64,000 nt of DNA from the NCBI GenBank assembly GCA_964618895.1, contig CAZUDO010000080.1, positions 62,001 to 126,000 of the forward strand. The letters are read 5' to 3'. The notes under the pieces are model-generated. The model was not told where the DNA came from. It saw only the letters and a program-made list of their open reading frames with translations, and made no database searches. The position numbers and the translations under genes were made by a program. This DNA comes from CAZUDO01 sp964618895 (lineage in GTDB: Bacteria; Desulfobacterota; Binatia; DP-6). Below are positions 34,334-41,922 of the stretch, piece after piece. Position 1 is the first letter of the stretch. The number at the start of each line of letters is the position of its first letter.

Positions 34334-35533
34334 CTAGCGCAGCCCCAGCGTATCGAACGGAATTGGCCGGTCGAGCAGGCCGTCGCGGAAGCCGCGCAGG
34401 TCGGCGAGCACGCCCGCCGTCCGCCCGGCGCGGACCGCCCGCACGATGTCGCGCGGCAGGCTCCAACACAAGGCCACCGGCGCCCACACGAGCACGAGCA
34501 GGAGTCGCCGGAGACGGTCGCCGATGCCGCCCCCCGCACCACGCAGCGCCGGATCCCGGGTACGGAGATAGAAACGTACCGCGTCGCCGTAGCCGAAGCG
34601 TCCCAGCCGGAGCCACCCCTCCCGGCCGAGCACGGCGGCCAGGAACTCGAGCGGGATGGCGCGCGCGCAGGCGATGAGGAAGCGGCGCTGCTGTCCGCGC
34701 GTGGCGTACGTGCGCAGCAGGCGTACGACGTTGCGCGCGCCGAGGTACGTCCGGATGGGGTTCCAGGGCATGGCGTCGGCGTTGGGAAGGGCGGCCTCGT
34801 CCACCGCCGCGGGGGCGGCCGCCGGCCGCTCCTGCAGGGCCCCGGTGGTCCCCGAGCCGCGATGAAAGACGCGCGCATACGGCTCGTAGAAGAGCTGGTA
34901 CCCCGCCATGCGGGCGCGGATGCACCAGTCGACATCCTCGTGGTACGCGAAGTACGCCTCGTCGAACAGCCCGACCGTGTGCAGGGCCTCCGCCTTGACG
35001 AGCAGGCAGCAGCCGACCGCGACCGGCACTTCCCGGCGCTGGTCGAAGCCCTGCCCCACCAGCGCGTTGACGCCGCGGATCTGCACCACGAAGCGTTGCC
35101 CGAACTCGATCTCCGAATACGCCACGTCGAGCAGCTCCGGGCGATCCATCCGGAGGATCGCGGCCGACACCGCGCCCGACCACGGGCTCCCATTCATCGC
35201 CCCGAGGAGCGGCGCGAGAAAGTCCGGCGCCACGCGGGTATCGTTGTTGAGCAGCAGGACGCCCTCCGCCCCCGCGTCGAGCGCCATCCGGATGCCGGCG
35301 TTGTTGCCCCCGGCGTAGCCGCGGTTCTCCCCCAGCGCGACCACGCGCAGGTCCGGAAAGCGCACGCGCAGGGCCGCGACCGAGTCGTCGCGCGAGCCGT
35401 TGTCGACCACCATCACCGACGCGCCCCCGAGGTCCGCGGCGCGCAGGCTCTCGACACAGGCGATGGTGTCGTCGCGCCGGTTCCAGTTGAGGACGATCAC
35501 GTGCACGGCGTCCGCGCGCATGCCCGGGCTCAC
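34334..35533 (-). CDS. Family 2 glycosyltransferase (rhamnosyltransferase-like)
   Basis: The 399-residue protein has VHVIVLNWNRRDD, VDNGSRDDSV, GYAGGNNAG and LLLNNDTRV, the standard GT2 pattern of WsaF/RfbF-like rhamnosyltransferases, plus FAYHEDVDWCIRARMAG for the acceptor side. A C-terminal extension of about 130 residues ends with LRGFRDGLLDRPIPFDTLGLR (the final residues of the protein), a signature shared with the genes at 35530 and 46876. The GTG start overlaps the stop of the upstream paralogue (GTGA). The two are a tandem duplication. Confidence 0.8.
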   Translation of the reverse strand: MSPGMRADAVHVIVLNWNRRDDTIACVESLRAADLGGASVMVVDNGSRDDSVAALRVRFPDLRVVALGENRGYAGGNNAGIRMALDAGAEGVLLLNNDTRVAPDFLAPLLGAMNGSPWSGAVSAAILRMDRPELLDVAYSEIEFGQRFVVQIRGVNALVGQGFDQRREVPVAVGCCLLVKAEALHTVGLFDEAYFAYHEDVDWCIRARMAGYQLFYEPYARVFHRGSGTTGALQERPAAAPAAVDEAALPNADAMPWNPIRTYLGARNVVRLLRTYATRGQQRRFLIACARAIPLEFLAAVLGREGWLRLGRFGYGDAVRFYLRTRDPALRGAGGGIGDRLRRLLLVLVWAPVALCWSLPRDIVRAVRAGRTAGVLADLRGFRDGLLDRPIPFDTLGLR

Positions 35534-36774
35534 TGCAATCCCAGGCGCGCGAGCGGCAGCGGACGGTTGCGTATGCCGTCGCGCATGCCGCGGAGGTGCT
35601 CGACCAGCTGCGCCGTCTCGCCGTCGGCGTGCGCCTGGCGGATGTCCCGCGGGAGGTCACGCGCCAGGCGTGCAGGCGCACGCCCCAGGGCGCGGAGCCA
35701 GCGCCCGACCGCTCCGCGGACGGGCTGCCCGTCGTCGGGCATCTCCAGACAGTAGCGCGCCAGGGCGCGCCGGTAGGTCCACAGCCCCAGCATGAGCTCC
35801 TCTTCGCCCCCCATCACCACCGCCAGCAGCTCGAGCGGGACCGCGTACAGGGAAGACAGGACGTAGTACACCTGCTTGGTGAGCGTACCGTGCGTGCGGA
35901 CGAAGCGCACCGCGTTACGTGCCCCCAGGTAGGTCCGCACCGGATTCCAGGACAGCGGAATCGGGTTGTTGAGCTGCGGCTTGGTACTGACCCCGCGCTG
36001 CGTGCGCGGCGCCGTCAGCACGCCGGTGCTGCGCGAGCCGTGGTGCCAGACGCGCGCGAACGGCTGGTAGAAGATGCGCCAGCCGCGCCGCCGCGCACGA
36101 TAGCACCAGTCGACCTCCTCGTGGTACGCGAAGTACGCTTCGTCGAGGAGGCCGATGTCGCCGAGCGCGTCGGCGGCCATCAGCAGGCAGCAGCCGATGC
36201 CGGCTTCGACCGTGCGAATGGTGTCGAAGCCCTCGCCCGGGAGCGCATTCACGCCCCGGCGGTGCACCAGGCCGTGGCCGAAGTAGATGTCGAGCCAAGC
36301 CACATCGAGCACCTGAGGCGAGTCGGCGCGCAGGATGGCACTGGCGACCGCCGCCGCCCGCCGCTGCCCGTTCAGGACGTGCAGCAGCAGGTGCAGGAAC
36401 TCGGGCGCCACCTCGGTGTCGTTGTTGAGGAGGCAGACCGCCTTGGCGCCACCCGCCATGGCCACCCGCACACCCGCGTTGTTCCCGCCTGCAAAGCCCT
36501 GGTTCTGGTCGAGGACCACCACTTGCACCTCGGGAAAACGCTCCCGGACCGCCGCGACGGACTCGTCCCGCGAGCCGTTGTCGACCACCATCACGCGCGC
36601 CCCGCCGAGGTCCGCCTGGCCCAGACTGGCGAGGCAGGCGAGCGTGTCGTCGCGCCGGTTCCAGTTGAGCACAATGATGGTCACGTCCGCCGGCTGGACC
36701 TGCGCGTCCGGCGGGCGCGCCCGCAGGCGCAGGCGGAGGGTGGCGGTCGTCGAGCGCAGGGTGGCGAGGGTCAC
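35530..36774 (-). CDS. Family 2 glycosyltransferase (rhamnosyltransferase-like), tandem paralogue
   Basis: The 414-residue protein is a full-length relative of the gene at 34334: TIIVLNWNRRDD, VDNGSRDESV, GFAGGNNAG, LLNNDTEV, FAYHEEVDWCYRARRRG, and the end region HLRGMRDGIRNRPLPLARLGLQ. It has about 35 extra residues at the N-terminus. GTG 36774 is preferred because a TTGCGG-17-TAAGAT promoter ends 10 bases before it; ATG starts further up would lie inside the promoter. It probably transfers a deoxyhexose to a growing lipid-linked glycan on the cytoplasmic side. Confidence 0.8.
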   Translation of the reverse strand: MTLATLRSTTATLRLRLRARPPDAQVQPADVTIIVLNWNRRDDTLACLASLGQADLGGARVMVVDNGSRDESVAAVRERFPEVQVVVLDQNQGFAGGNNAGVRVAMAGGAKAVCLLNNDTEVAPEFLHLLLHVLNGQRRAAAVASAILRADSPQVLDVAWLDIYFGHGLVHRRGVNALPGEGFDTIRTVEAGIGCCLLMAADALGDIGLLDEAYFAYHEEVDWCYRARRRGWRIFYQPFARVWHHGSRSTGVLTAPRTQRGVSTKPQLNNPIPLSWNPVRTYLGARNAVRFVRTHGTLTKQVYYVLSSLYAVPLELLAVVMGGEEELMLGLWTYRRALARYCLEMPDDGQPVRGAVGRWLRALGRAPARLARDLPRDIRQAHADGETAQLVEHLRGMRDGIRNRPLPLARLGLQ

Positions 36775-36784
36775 GCGGCCGGCG

Positions 36785-36813
36785 ATCTTAGGCCGGGGTC
36801 CATGCACCCGCAA
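36785..36813 (-). promoter_or_regulatory. Promoter TTGCGG-17-TAAGAT of the tandem GT2 genes
   Basis: On the reverse strand TTGCGG (36808-36813) and TAAGAT (36785-36790) have a 17-base spacer, and GTG 36774 follows 10 bases later. TAAGAT matches the TAnnnT consensus. Confidence 0.5.
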
Positions 36814-36831
36814 ACCCATGGGCGCGTGTGG

Positions 36832-36860
36832 TTGCCGCAAAACGCCGCCTCCTGTTATGG
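36832..36860 (+). promoter_or_regulatory. Promoter TTGCCG-17-TTATGG of the forward GT2 gene
   Basis: TTGCCG (36832-36837) and TTATGG (36855-36860) are 17 bases apart. The GTG start at 36950 is about 90 bases downstream, so this transcript would have a leader, unlike its divergent neighbour. Confidence 0.35.
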
Positions 36861-36949
36861 TGCCGCCGTGCCACCACGGGTGCCGATCCTCTCGCCGCGG
36901 GCCCAGACCGCTTGATGGACCGCCCACGCCGGCCCGGCCTCAGGACCCC

Positions 36950-37957
36950 GTGACCCAGACCGCCCCCCCGCGCGTCGCCGTCCAGATCCTCACCTGGAAC
37001 CGTGTCGACGAGCTCGTGCCCTGCCTCGAGAGCTTCGCCTGCATCGACTACCCGAACTACGAAGTCATCGTCCTCGACAACGGCTCGGTCGACGAGACCA
37101 TCCCCACCGTCAAGCGCGACTTCCCGTGGGTGACGCTGATCGAGAACGGCGCCAACCTGGGCTTCTGCCGGGGCAACAACGTCGGCTTGCGCCACGTGCT
37201 GGAGAAGGGCTTCGACTACGTCCTGCTGCTCAACAGCGACACCAAGGTCCTGCCCGGGCTCCTGCACGAGCTGGTGGCGGTTATGCAGAGCGACCCGACC
37301 ATCGGCATCGCCGGCGCCAAGAACCTGTTGATGGAGAATCCGAGCTATACCTGGGGCAAGTACGGCAAGGTCACCTGGGGCCCCATGCTGGTGAAGACGA
37401 TGGGCCGCTACCAGCCCGACTGGAACCTGCAGGAGCCCCCCTACGACGTCGACTGGGTAATCGCCAACGGCTGTCTGGTGCGCTGCGCCGCCCTCGAGCA
37501 GGTGGGAGTGTTCGACGAGGACTTCTGGCAGTGCAACGAGGACGTCGACTGGTCGTACCGCGCCCGCCGCGCCAACTTCCGGGTGGTGTACGTCGATCGG
37601 GCGGCGATCCTGCACAAGGGCGGATCCAGCGCCGACCTCGGCAACAAGCAGGTGTTCTCGTACGGCTATTTCATCGGCCGCAATGCCTTCGTCTTCGCGC
37701 GCAAGTACGGCACCGCCTTCCAGAAGACCAAGCTGTTCGTCAACGTCTGGATCGGCATCCTGGGGCGGATCGCGTTCTTCACGCTGAACAACGCCAAGAG
37801 CGCCGTCATGGGCCAGCGCGCCTTCGTGCGTGGCATGATCGACGGCATGCGCGGCACCCTCACCCCGGACGAGATCATGGTGAAGCAGGGCACCATCAAG
37901 CTCCGCAACCTGAGCCAGGGGAAGGTCGCCCGCTTCGTGCGCTGGCTCGGGGTATGA
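36950..37957 (+). CDS. Family 2 glycosyltransferase (rhamnosyltransferase-like)
   Basis: The 335-residue protein has VAVQILTWNRVDE, LDNGSVDET, GFCRGNNVG, LLLNSDTKV and FWQCNEDVDWSYRARRA, the same GT2 pattern as its divergent neighbours but with a shorter C-terminal part ending in a basic, amphipathic stretch. GTG 36950 follows CAGGA at a suitable distance; an upstream in-frame ATG at 36857 would add a proline-rich leader and lies in the -10 region. The inverted-repeat-bounded island begins just 3 bases after its stop. Confidence 0.8.
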   Translation: MTQTAPPRVAVQILTWNRVDELVPCLESFACIDYPNYEVIVLDNGSVDETIPTVKRDFPWVTLIENGANLGFCRGNNVGLRHVLEKGFDYVLLLNSDTKVLPGLLHELVAVMQSDPTIGIAGAKNLLMENPSYTWGKYGKVTWGPMLVKTMGRYQPDWNLQEPPYDVDWVIANGCLVRCAALEQVGVFDEDFWQCNEDVDWSYRARRANFRVVYVDRAAILHKGGSSADLGNKQVFSYGYFIGRNAFVFARKYGTAFQKTKLFVNVWIGILGRIAFFTLNNAKSAVMGQRAFVRGMIDGMRGTLTPDEIMVKQGTIKLRNLSQGKVARFVRWLGV

Positions 37958-37960
37958 GAT

Positions 37961-38050
37961 CGACCCGAGACCTTGTCTCGGGTCGGGGCGAGAGTTTGGC
38001 GGGGTGGAGAAGGCGAAGGTCGTGCCGCGGCCGGCGAAGCCGGCGCGGCA
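37961..38050 (+). repeat. Structured ~90-nt repeat, left copy of an inverted pair
   Basis: The repeat starts with a perfect 11-base-pair hairpin: the CGACCCGAGAC arm at 37961-37971, loop CTT, complementary arm at 37975-37985. After 26 less conserved bases comes a second hairpin-forming stretch at 38012-38050 with GCCGCGGCCGGC and GCCGGCGCGGC arms. The right copy at 40132-40224 is in inverse orientation: the first hairpin has the same stem and a different loop, and the second part is 36 of 39 bases identical. Confidence 0.7.
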
Positions 38051-38531
38051 ATGCGAGTGGGGACGTGGCCGGGCGCCCGTTGCTCGCCTCAGACCGCGAG
38101 ATGAAGTTTTTGGCTTACATGACCGTACGCCGACTCCGGATGAAGCAGCGCCTCCACCAGCTACGACTCTACCCCCGTCGGGCTGCCTTACCGACCTCGG
38201 CGACACCATCTTCGATACCTGCACGGGGCTCGTCGGGTCCGGAATTACAGACACGCAGGAACGAGATCGCGTGTTGGCGGCGTACCCCGCGATGCTAGCT
38301 CAGCTCCCGCACTCTTTACGCGATGGGATTGAGCACCGCATCAGGTTGTACTCGCAAGCAGTGGCCAGCAAGTCCTCATCTCAGGAGCAAGCCGCCGCCA
38401 TCGGGGCCGCGCTCGCACAGTTGTGCGGCGCAGAGGAGGATGGCGGCCTCATCCTTCTGGCGATGTTCCAGTACGGGGCTGTCGCTTCGGGCGTTCACAT
38501 GCCTATCCAAAGCGTCCGAATTCGTAGATGA
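38004..38531 (+). CDS. Hypothetical protein of the inserted island
   Basis: An open frame of 175 codons begins inside the left repeat and runs to 38531. From about residue 65 it reads like a protein (LGDTIFDTCTGLVGSG, HSLRDGIEHRIRLYSQ, GAALAQLCGAEEDGGLIL), with one possible hydrophobic segment near LILLAMFQYGAVASG. Its first 60 codons lie in the repeat and next to it and are probably not coding, so the true start is unclear. I recognise no family. Base composition is lower in GC than the flanking glycan genes. The 200 bases between its end and the AAA gene hold nothing I can identify. Confidence 0.25.
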   Translation: MEKAKVVPRPAKPARQCEWGRGRAPVARLRPRDEVFGLHDRTPTPDEAAPPPATTLPPSGCLTDLGDTIFDTCTGLVGSGITDTQERDRVLAAYPAMLAQLPHSLRDGIEHRIRLYSQAVASKSSSQEQAAAIGAALAQLCGAEEDGGLILLAMFQYGAVASGVHMPIQSVRIRR

Positions 38532-38734
38532 GGTTTTGGTCTTGCCCCCCGCCGGGTAGACACCTTCGTTACTGTAAGTGTAGCCGCTGCGCGGCGATCC
38601 CAGTACCCGGTCCTCGTAGTTGATCGGACTCAACCAGCTCGAGCTTGTAGGGAGCAGCGCCGCTGGCGGGACGGGCTGTAGCGTGTGGCAGCGGAGAAGG
38701 TGACTAGGCGATGGTGCGTCGGGCGGCCCACCTG

Positions 38735-39925
38735 TCAACGTCCACGGGCCCGACGCAGGAGGTATTCTCGGAACTTTGGCGCGGTGTACTCGTATTGTCC
38801 CTTGCGGATTCGATAGAGCACACCAGCCTCGACCAAACGGCCGAGCAAGACGTTGATGTTCCCGGGGCTCTTGTTCATCTTGTCGTTCAAGTCGACCGTG
38901 TGCAGGGGAGGATACTTGCACGAGGCTGACGCGATCAGCACGTCCTGCTCTGCGGGCGTTAACGTAGAGACGCGAGGCTCATAGAAGTCTACATCCAGCC
39001 GACGGTAGATATCCTGTGTGGCGGCCTTCAGCAGTTTGCTATTGAGGGAAGTCACCTCCGCGCCAATCGCGGCATCCCAGAGCTCTGCGCCCCAAAGCTG
39101 AATGAAGTACGGATAGCCCTCCACCTCAGTGACGACGGCATCGACGAGTCTCTCGTCTGCTCGCATCGGCGTGTCCTTTAAGGGCTCAGTGAACGCCTTT
39201 GCTGCTTCGCTTGTTTCGAGCCGTCCGATGTCTTCACCCCTGAACATCCGTTCAGTATACGATCGCGCCCGAAGAAGATTGCCGGTAAGGGTCGGCAGTC
39301 CACACATCGCAAGGCCTAGTGGGATCTCCTTACGCTGGAGCGCGACGAGGGCCGAAATTAGCAGCGAAAGCGGGTGGTCTCCCTTGGGGTCTCGCTCGTC
39401 CCGAATGACCTGCGCCTCATCGAACAACAATACGAGTCCGCGGCGCCCCTTCTCGACGACTGTGCTGACGGCATCGAACAGGATCTTTATCAAATCGGTC
39501 GTTCCGGGCAGGCCGGTAGGGTCGAATGACACTTTAAGTTCTCCGTAAGTCACATCGAGTGTTCCGACCGCTTGAGCCGCCTTCCCAACAGCCTGCTTGA
39601 TGCGCTCGACCTTCGAGACTTCGGCGACGACCTTCTGCCCGATGCCTCTCAGCTCGTCTAAAACTCGCTGTTCCCGGTTGTGGCTGGGGCTTAGTTCGGC
39701 ACTCCCGACCGCCCACCCAGCTTCTCTTGCGAGTCGCTCAAACTCGCCCAGAAGTACGGTCTTCCCAACTCCACGCAGTCCAGTGAGCCTCATGTTCGCT
39801 GGCTGCTCGGGCGCGGCACGCAGCATCGCGGAGAAGCGTCGCATCGGCCCTTCGCGGCCGGCGAGGAATCTCGGTTTGATCCCTACTCCGGGGCGGAAGG
39901 GGTTTTTGCCCGAAACCGCACTCAT
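38735..39925 (-). CDS. AAA-type ATPase with C-terminal winged helix (acquired)
   Basis: The 396-residue protein has Walker A in GLRGVGKTVLL (about 49-59), Walker B in GLVLLFDEAQV (about 162-172), a sensor region near LAMCGLPTL, and a C-terminal winged-helix-like part (LTPAEQDVLIASASC to the end, VLYRIRKGQYEY). This resembles the stand-alone Orc1/Cdc6-like or STAND-type AAA proteins found in mobile regions. Codon use is visibly less GC-biased than in neighbours, and it lies between inverted repeats. AAGGTGG, 8 bases before the ATG, serves as ribosome-binding site. A defence or mobile-element role is possible but not shown. Confidence 0.7.
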   Translation of the reverse strand: MSAVSGKNPFRPGVGIKPRFLAGREGPMRRFSAMLRAAPEQPANMRLTGLRGVGKTVLLGEFERLAREAGWAVGSAELSPSHNREQRVLDELRGIGQKVVAEVSKVERIKQAVGKAAQAVGTLDVTYGELKVSFDPTGLPGTTDLIKILFDAVSTVVEKGRRGLVLLFDEAQVIRDERDPKGDHPLSLLISALVALQRKEIPLGLAMCGLPTLTGNLLRARSYTERMFRGEDIGRLETSEAAKAFTEPLKDTPMRADERLVDAVVTEVEGYPYFIQLWGAELWDAAIGAEVTSLNSKLLKAATQDIYRRLDVDFYEPRVSTLTPAEQDVLIASASCKYPPLHTVDLNDKMNKSPGNINVLLGRLVEAGVLYRIRKGQYEYTAPKFREYLLRRARGR

Positions 39926-39958
39926 TACTGCACCACCTTAAGAACTGGATATCCCAAA

Positions 39959-39976
39959 GGACATGCCTTAATGTCC
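39959..39976. promoter_or_regulatory. Palindrome upstream of the AAA ATPase gene
   Basis: GGACAT and ATGTCC form a perfect 6-base inverted repeat around a 6-base centre, 34 bases upstream of the ATPase start. It is the size and position of an operator, but no regulator gene is visible nearby. The rest of 39926-40228 holds this site, the right repeat, and otherwise nothing I can identify. Confidence 0.3.
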
Positions 39977-40131
39977 CGAATGCCGGGCCTGGTCAAGCGC
40001 GTCGCGCCCACCCATTCAGCCCCCTGTACTTGGGGAGCTCTTTCGCGCCGACCGCGAAGATGCACACGCAGACGAGTGGCCGGGGCTCGGGCAGCGGCCG
40101 GAGTCTAGCCGGCGTTCTGTCCTACCCAGTC

Positions 40132-40224
40132 TGCCGCGCCGGCTGTGCCGGCCGCGGCACGCCCTTCGCCTGGAGTCACCGCCAGCGAGTCTTGGGATCC
40201 GACCCGAGACATGGTCTCGGGTCG
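40132..40224 (-). repeat. Structured ~90-nt repeat, right copy of an inverted pair
   Basis: The perfect hairpin with CGACCCGAGAC (40200-40210) and its complement (40214-40224) around loop ATG has the same 11-base-pair stem as the left copy. The GC-rich hairpin stretch at 40132-40170 matches 38012-38050 in reverse complement at 36 of 39 positions. The two copies bound a 2.26-kb island. Confidence 0.7.
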
Positions 40225-40228
40225 AGCG

Positions 40229-41062
40229 TCACTTCTGGGCGCGCGCCACGTAGAAGATGCCGGCGCACGAGCGCCATGCCCCGAAGCGCTGGATCGTCCG
40301 CACGACCGCCTGGCCCACCCGCCCGAACTCGTACGGCCGCTTCGGCACCAGGCGGACGTACGAGCCCACGTCGCACGCGTCGACGTACAGTCCCTTCGAC
40401 CACGGCAGCGTGTAGTCGTCGGGGACGACCCGCACGGGCTCGAACGCCGCGTCGCGGAGAAAGCCGTCCATCTCGGCGCGCGTGTAGCGGAACTCCGTGA
40501 AGGCGAGCGCCTTGCCGACCACCCGGCAGGCGAGCATCCCGAGGCGCACCACGGGGTTGACCAGCCAGCGCCGGAACGTGTTGTCGAAGGGCACCACGAC
40601 GAACAGCAGGCCGCCCGGCTTCAGCACGCGATGGATCTCCCGGAAGAGCGCCACCGGCCCCTCTTCGAAGTGCTCCGCCACGTAAGCCGAGAGGGCCGCA
40701 TCGAAGACGCCGGCCCGGAACGGCGTCCGCCGGACATCCCCCCGCACCAGCCGCATGCCGCCGTCGTGCTCGCGCGCCACCGCCAGCGGGCCCCAGCTGT
40801 CGTCGACGCCGACGGCCCGATGGCCCAGACGCTCGAAGTACGCCATCCATCGTCCCGTGCCACAGCCGGATTCGAGGATCCGCTTCCCGCTTCCCTCCAG
40901 GAACTCCCGGAACACGGGTGCGTTCAGCTCGTGGTCGTCGATCACCGACAGGTGCACGTCGTAGTACGCCCGGCCCGGGAACCGCGGCGCCCAGTCCTCC
41001 TGCTGATACGTCTCGTCCAGCCGCTCGGCGACCGGTTTGCGGAGGTACTGCTTGAAACTCAC
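40229..41062 (-). CDS. SAM-dependent methyltransferase, same-length homologue of the gene at 167
   Basis: From GTG 41062 the protein is 277 residues, exactly the length of the protein at 167, and colinear with it: FKQYL start, LDETY, YYDVHLS, ILESGCGTGRWMA, AYVAEHF, VVVPFDNTFRRWLVNP, FTEFRY, PWSKGL and a final CAGIFYVARAQK. The GTG overlaps the stop of the RmlD-like gene (GTGA), which fixes the start. It probably methylates a sugar made by the neighbouring deoxysugar genes, an inference from position. Its stop lies 4 bases from the right end repeat of the island, so the insertion may have occurred just downstream of this operon. Confidence 0.85.
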   Translation of the reverse strand: MSFKQYLRKPVAERLDETYQQEDWAPRFPGRAYYDVHLSVIDDHELNAPVFREFLEGSGKRILESGCGTGRWMAYFERLGHRAVGVDDSWGPLAVAREHDGGMRLVRGDVRRTPFRAGVFDAALSAYVAEHFEEGPVALFREIHRVLKPGGLLFVVVPFDNTFRRWLVNPVVRLGMLACRVVGKALAFTEFRYTRAEMDGFLRDAAFEPVRVVPDDYTLPWSKGLYVDACDVGSYVRLVPKRPYEFGRVGQAVVRTIQRFGAWRSCAGIFYVARAQK

Positions 41063-41922
41063 GCGGCGCCGAGCCGCTGGCGCATGTAGTCGGCGAGCGC
41101 CTCGCGCCAGGGGCGCATGCGATCGAGCCCTGCCCGCTTGAGGGCCGCGTTTTCGAGCACCGAATAGAAAGGCCGCTTCACCGGGGCCGCGAACGCCGTC
41201 ACCGTGGTGGGATGCAGCGGCGTGTCGAGGCGCCCGAAATCGAAGATGACACGCGCGAACTCGTACCACGAACAGCTGCCGTCGTTGGTGACGTGATAGA
41301 GCCCGGGCGGACCGTCGAGCGCCAGTATACGGATCTGCGCGGCCAGGTCGGCGGTGAACGTGGGCGTCAGCACCTCGTCGTCCACCACCCGCACCTCGGG
41401 CTTCTCGCGTGCGACCTTGAACATGGTGTCGATGAAGTTGCCGCCCTTCGCCCGGCACGGGCGGATGCCGTACAGCCCCGACGAGCGCACCACCTGGTGC
41501 CGGTCGCCGTTGTTGAGCACGGCGTACTCGCCGGCGAGCTTGGACATGCCGTACACGTTGAGCGGATTGGGGCGATCGGTCTCCACGTACGGCGCCTGCT
41601 TGAGGCCGTCGAAAACGTAGTCGGTGCTCACGTGCACGAGGCGTGCGTCCAGCTCCGTGCACGTCCGGGCCAGATGGCCGGGGGCGATCGCGTTCAGCGC
41701 GTACGCCTGCTCCGCCATCGTCTCGCAGCGCGGGACGTTGTGGAAGGCGGCCGTGTTCACGACCACGTCGGGGCGGATGGCGCCCAGGACCTCGCGGACG
41801 CGGGCCAGGTCGCCCAGCTCGAGATCTTCGTGCGTCAGCCCGCGCACCTCGAGTCCCGCGAACGCCTCGACCAGGTCGCTCCCCAGCTGGCCGGTGGCAC
41901 CGATGACGGCGACACGGGTCAG
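41059..41922 (-). CDS. rmlD: dTDP-4-dehydrorhamnose reductase-like (RmlD) enzyme
   Basis: The 287-residue SDR has VAVIGATGQLGSDLV at the N-terminus, STDYVFDG near residue 100, and NVYGMSKLAGEYAV with the YxxxK catalytic pair, all typical of RmlD. It would reduce a dTDP-4-keto-6-deoxyhexose as the last step of dTDP-rhamnose or a related sugar. No ATG, GTG or TTG exists between the stop of the upstream gene and the Rossmann motif in this frame; the likely start is CTG at 41922, overlapping the upstream TGA (CTGA). The downstream gene overlaps its stop in the same manner (GTGA). Confidence 0.75.
   Translation of the reverse strand: MTRVAVIGATGQLGSDLVEAFAGLEVRGLTHEDLELGDLARVREVLGAIRPDVVVNTAAFHNVPRCETMAEQAYALNAIAPGHLARTCTELDARLVHVSTDYVFDGLKQAPYVETDRPNPLNVYGMSKLAGEYAVLNNGDRHQVVRSSGLYGIRPCRAKGGNFIDTMFKVAREKPEVRVVDDEVLTPTFTADLAAQIRILALDGPPGLYHVTNDGSCSWYEFARVIFDFGRLDTPLHPTTVTAFAAPVKRPFYSVLENAALKRAGLDRMRPWREALADYMRQRLGAA

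Noticed and set aside
38376..38921. Reverse frame of 181 codons in the island
   Set aside because: It overlaps the end of the AAA gene and the forward hypothetical frame, has no start signal, and shows no family pattern.
41063..41662. Extension of the methyltransferase frame upstream of 41062
   Set aside because: It overlaps the RmlD-like gene, and its homologue at 167 starts at the equivalent of GTG 41062.
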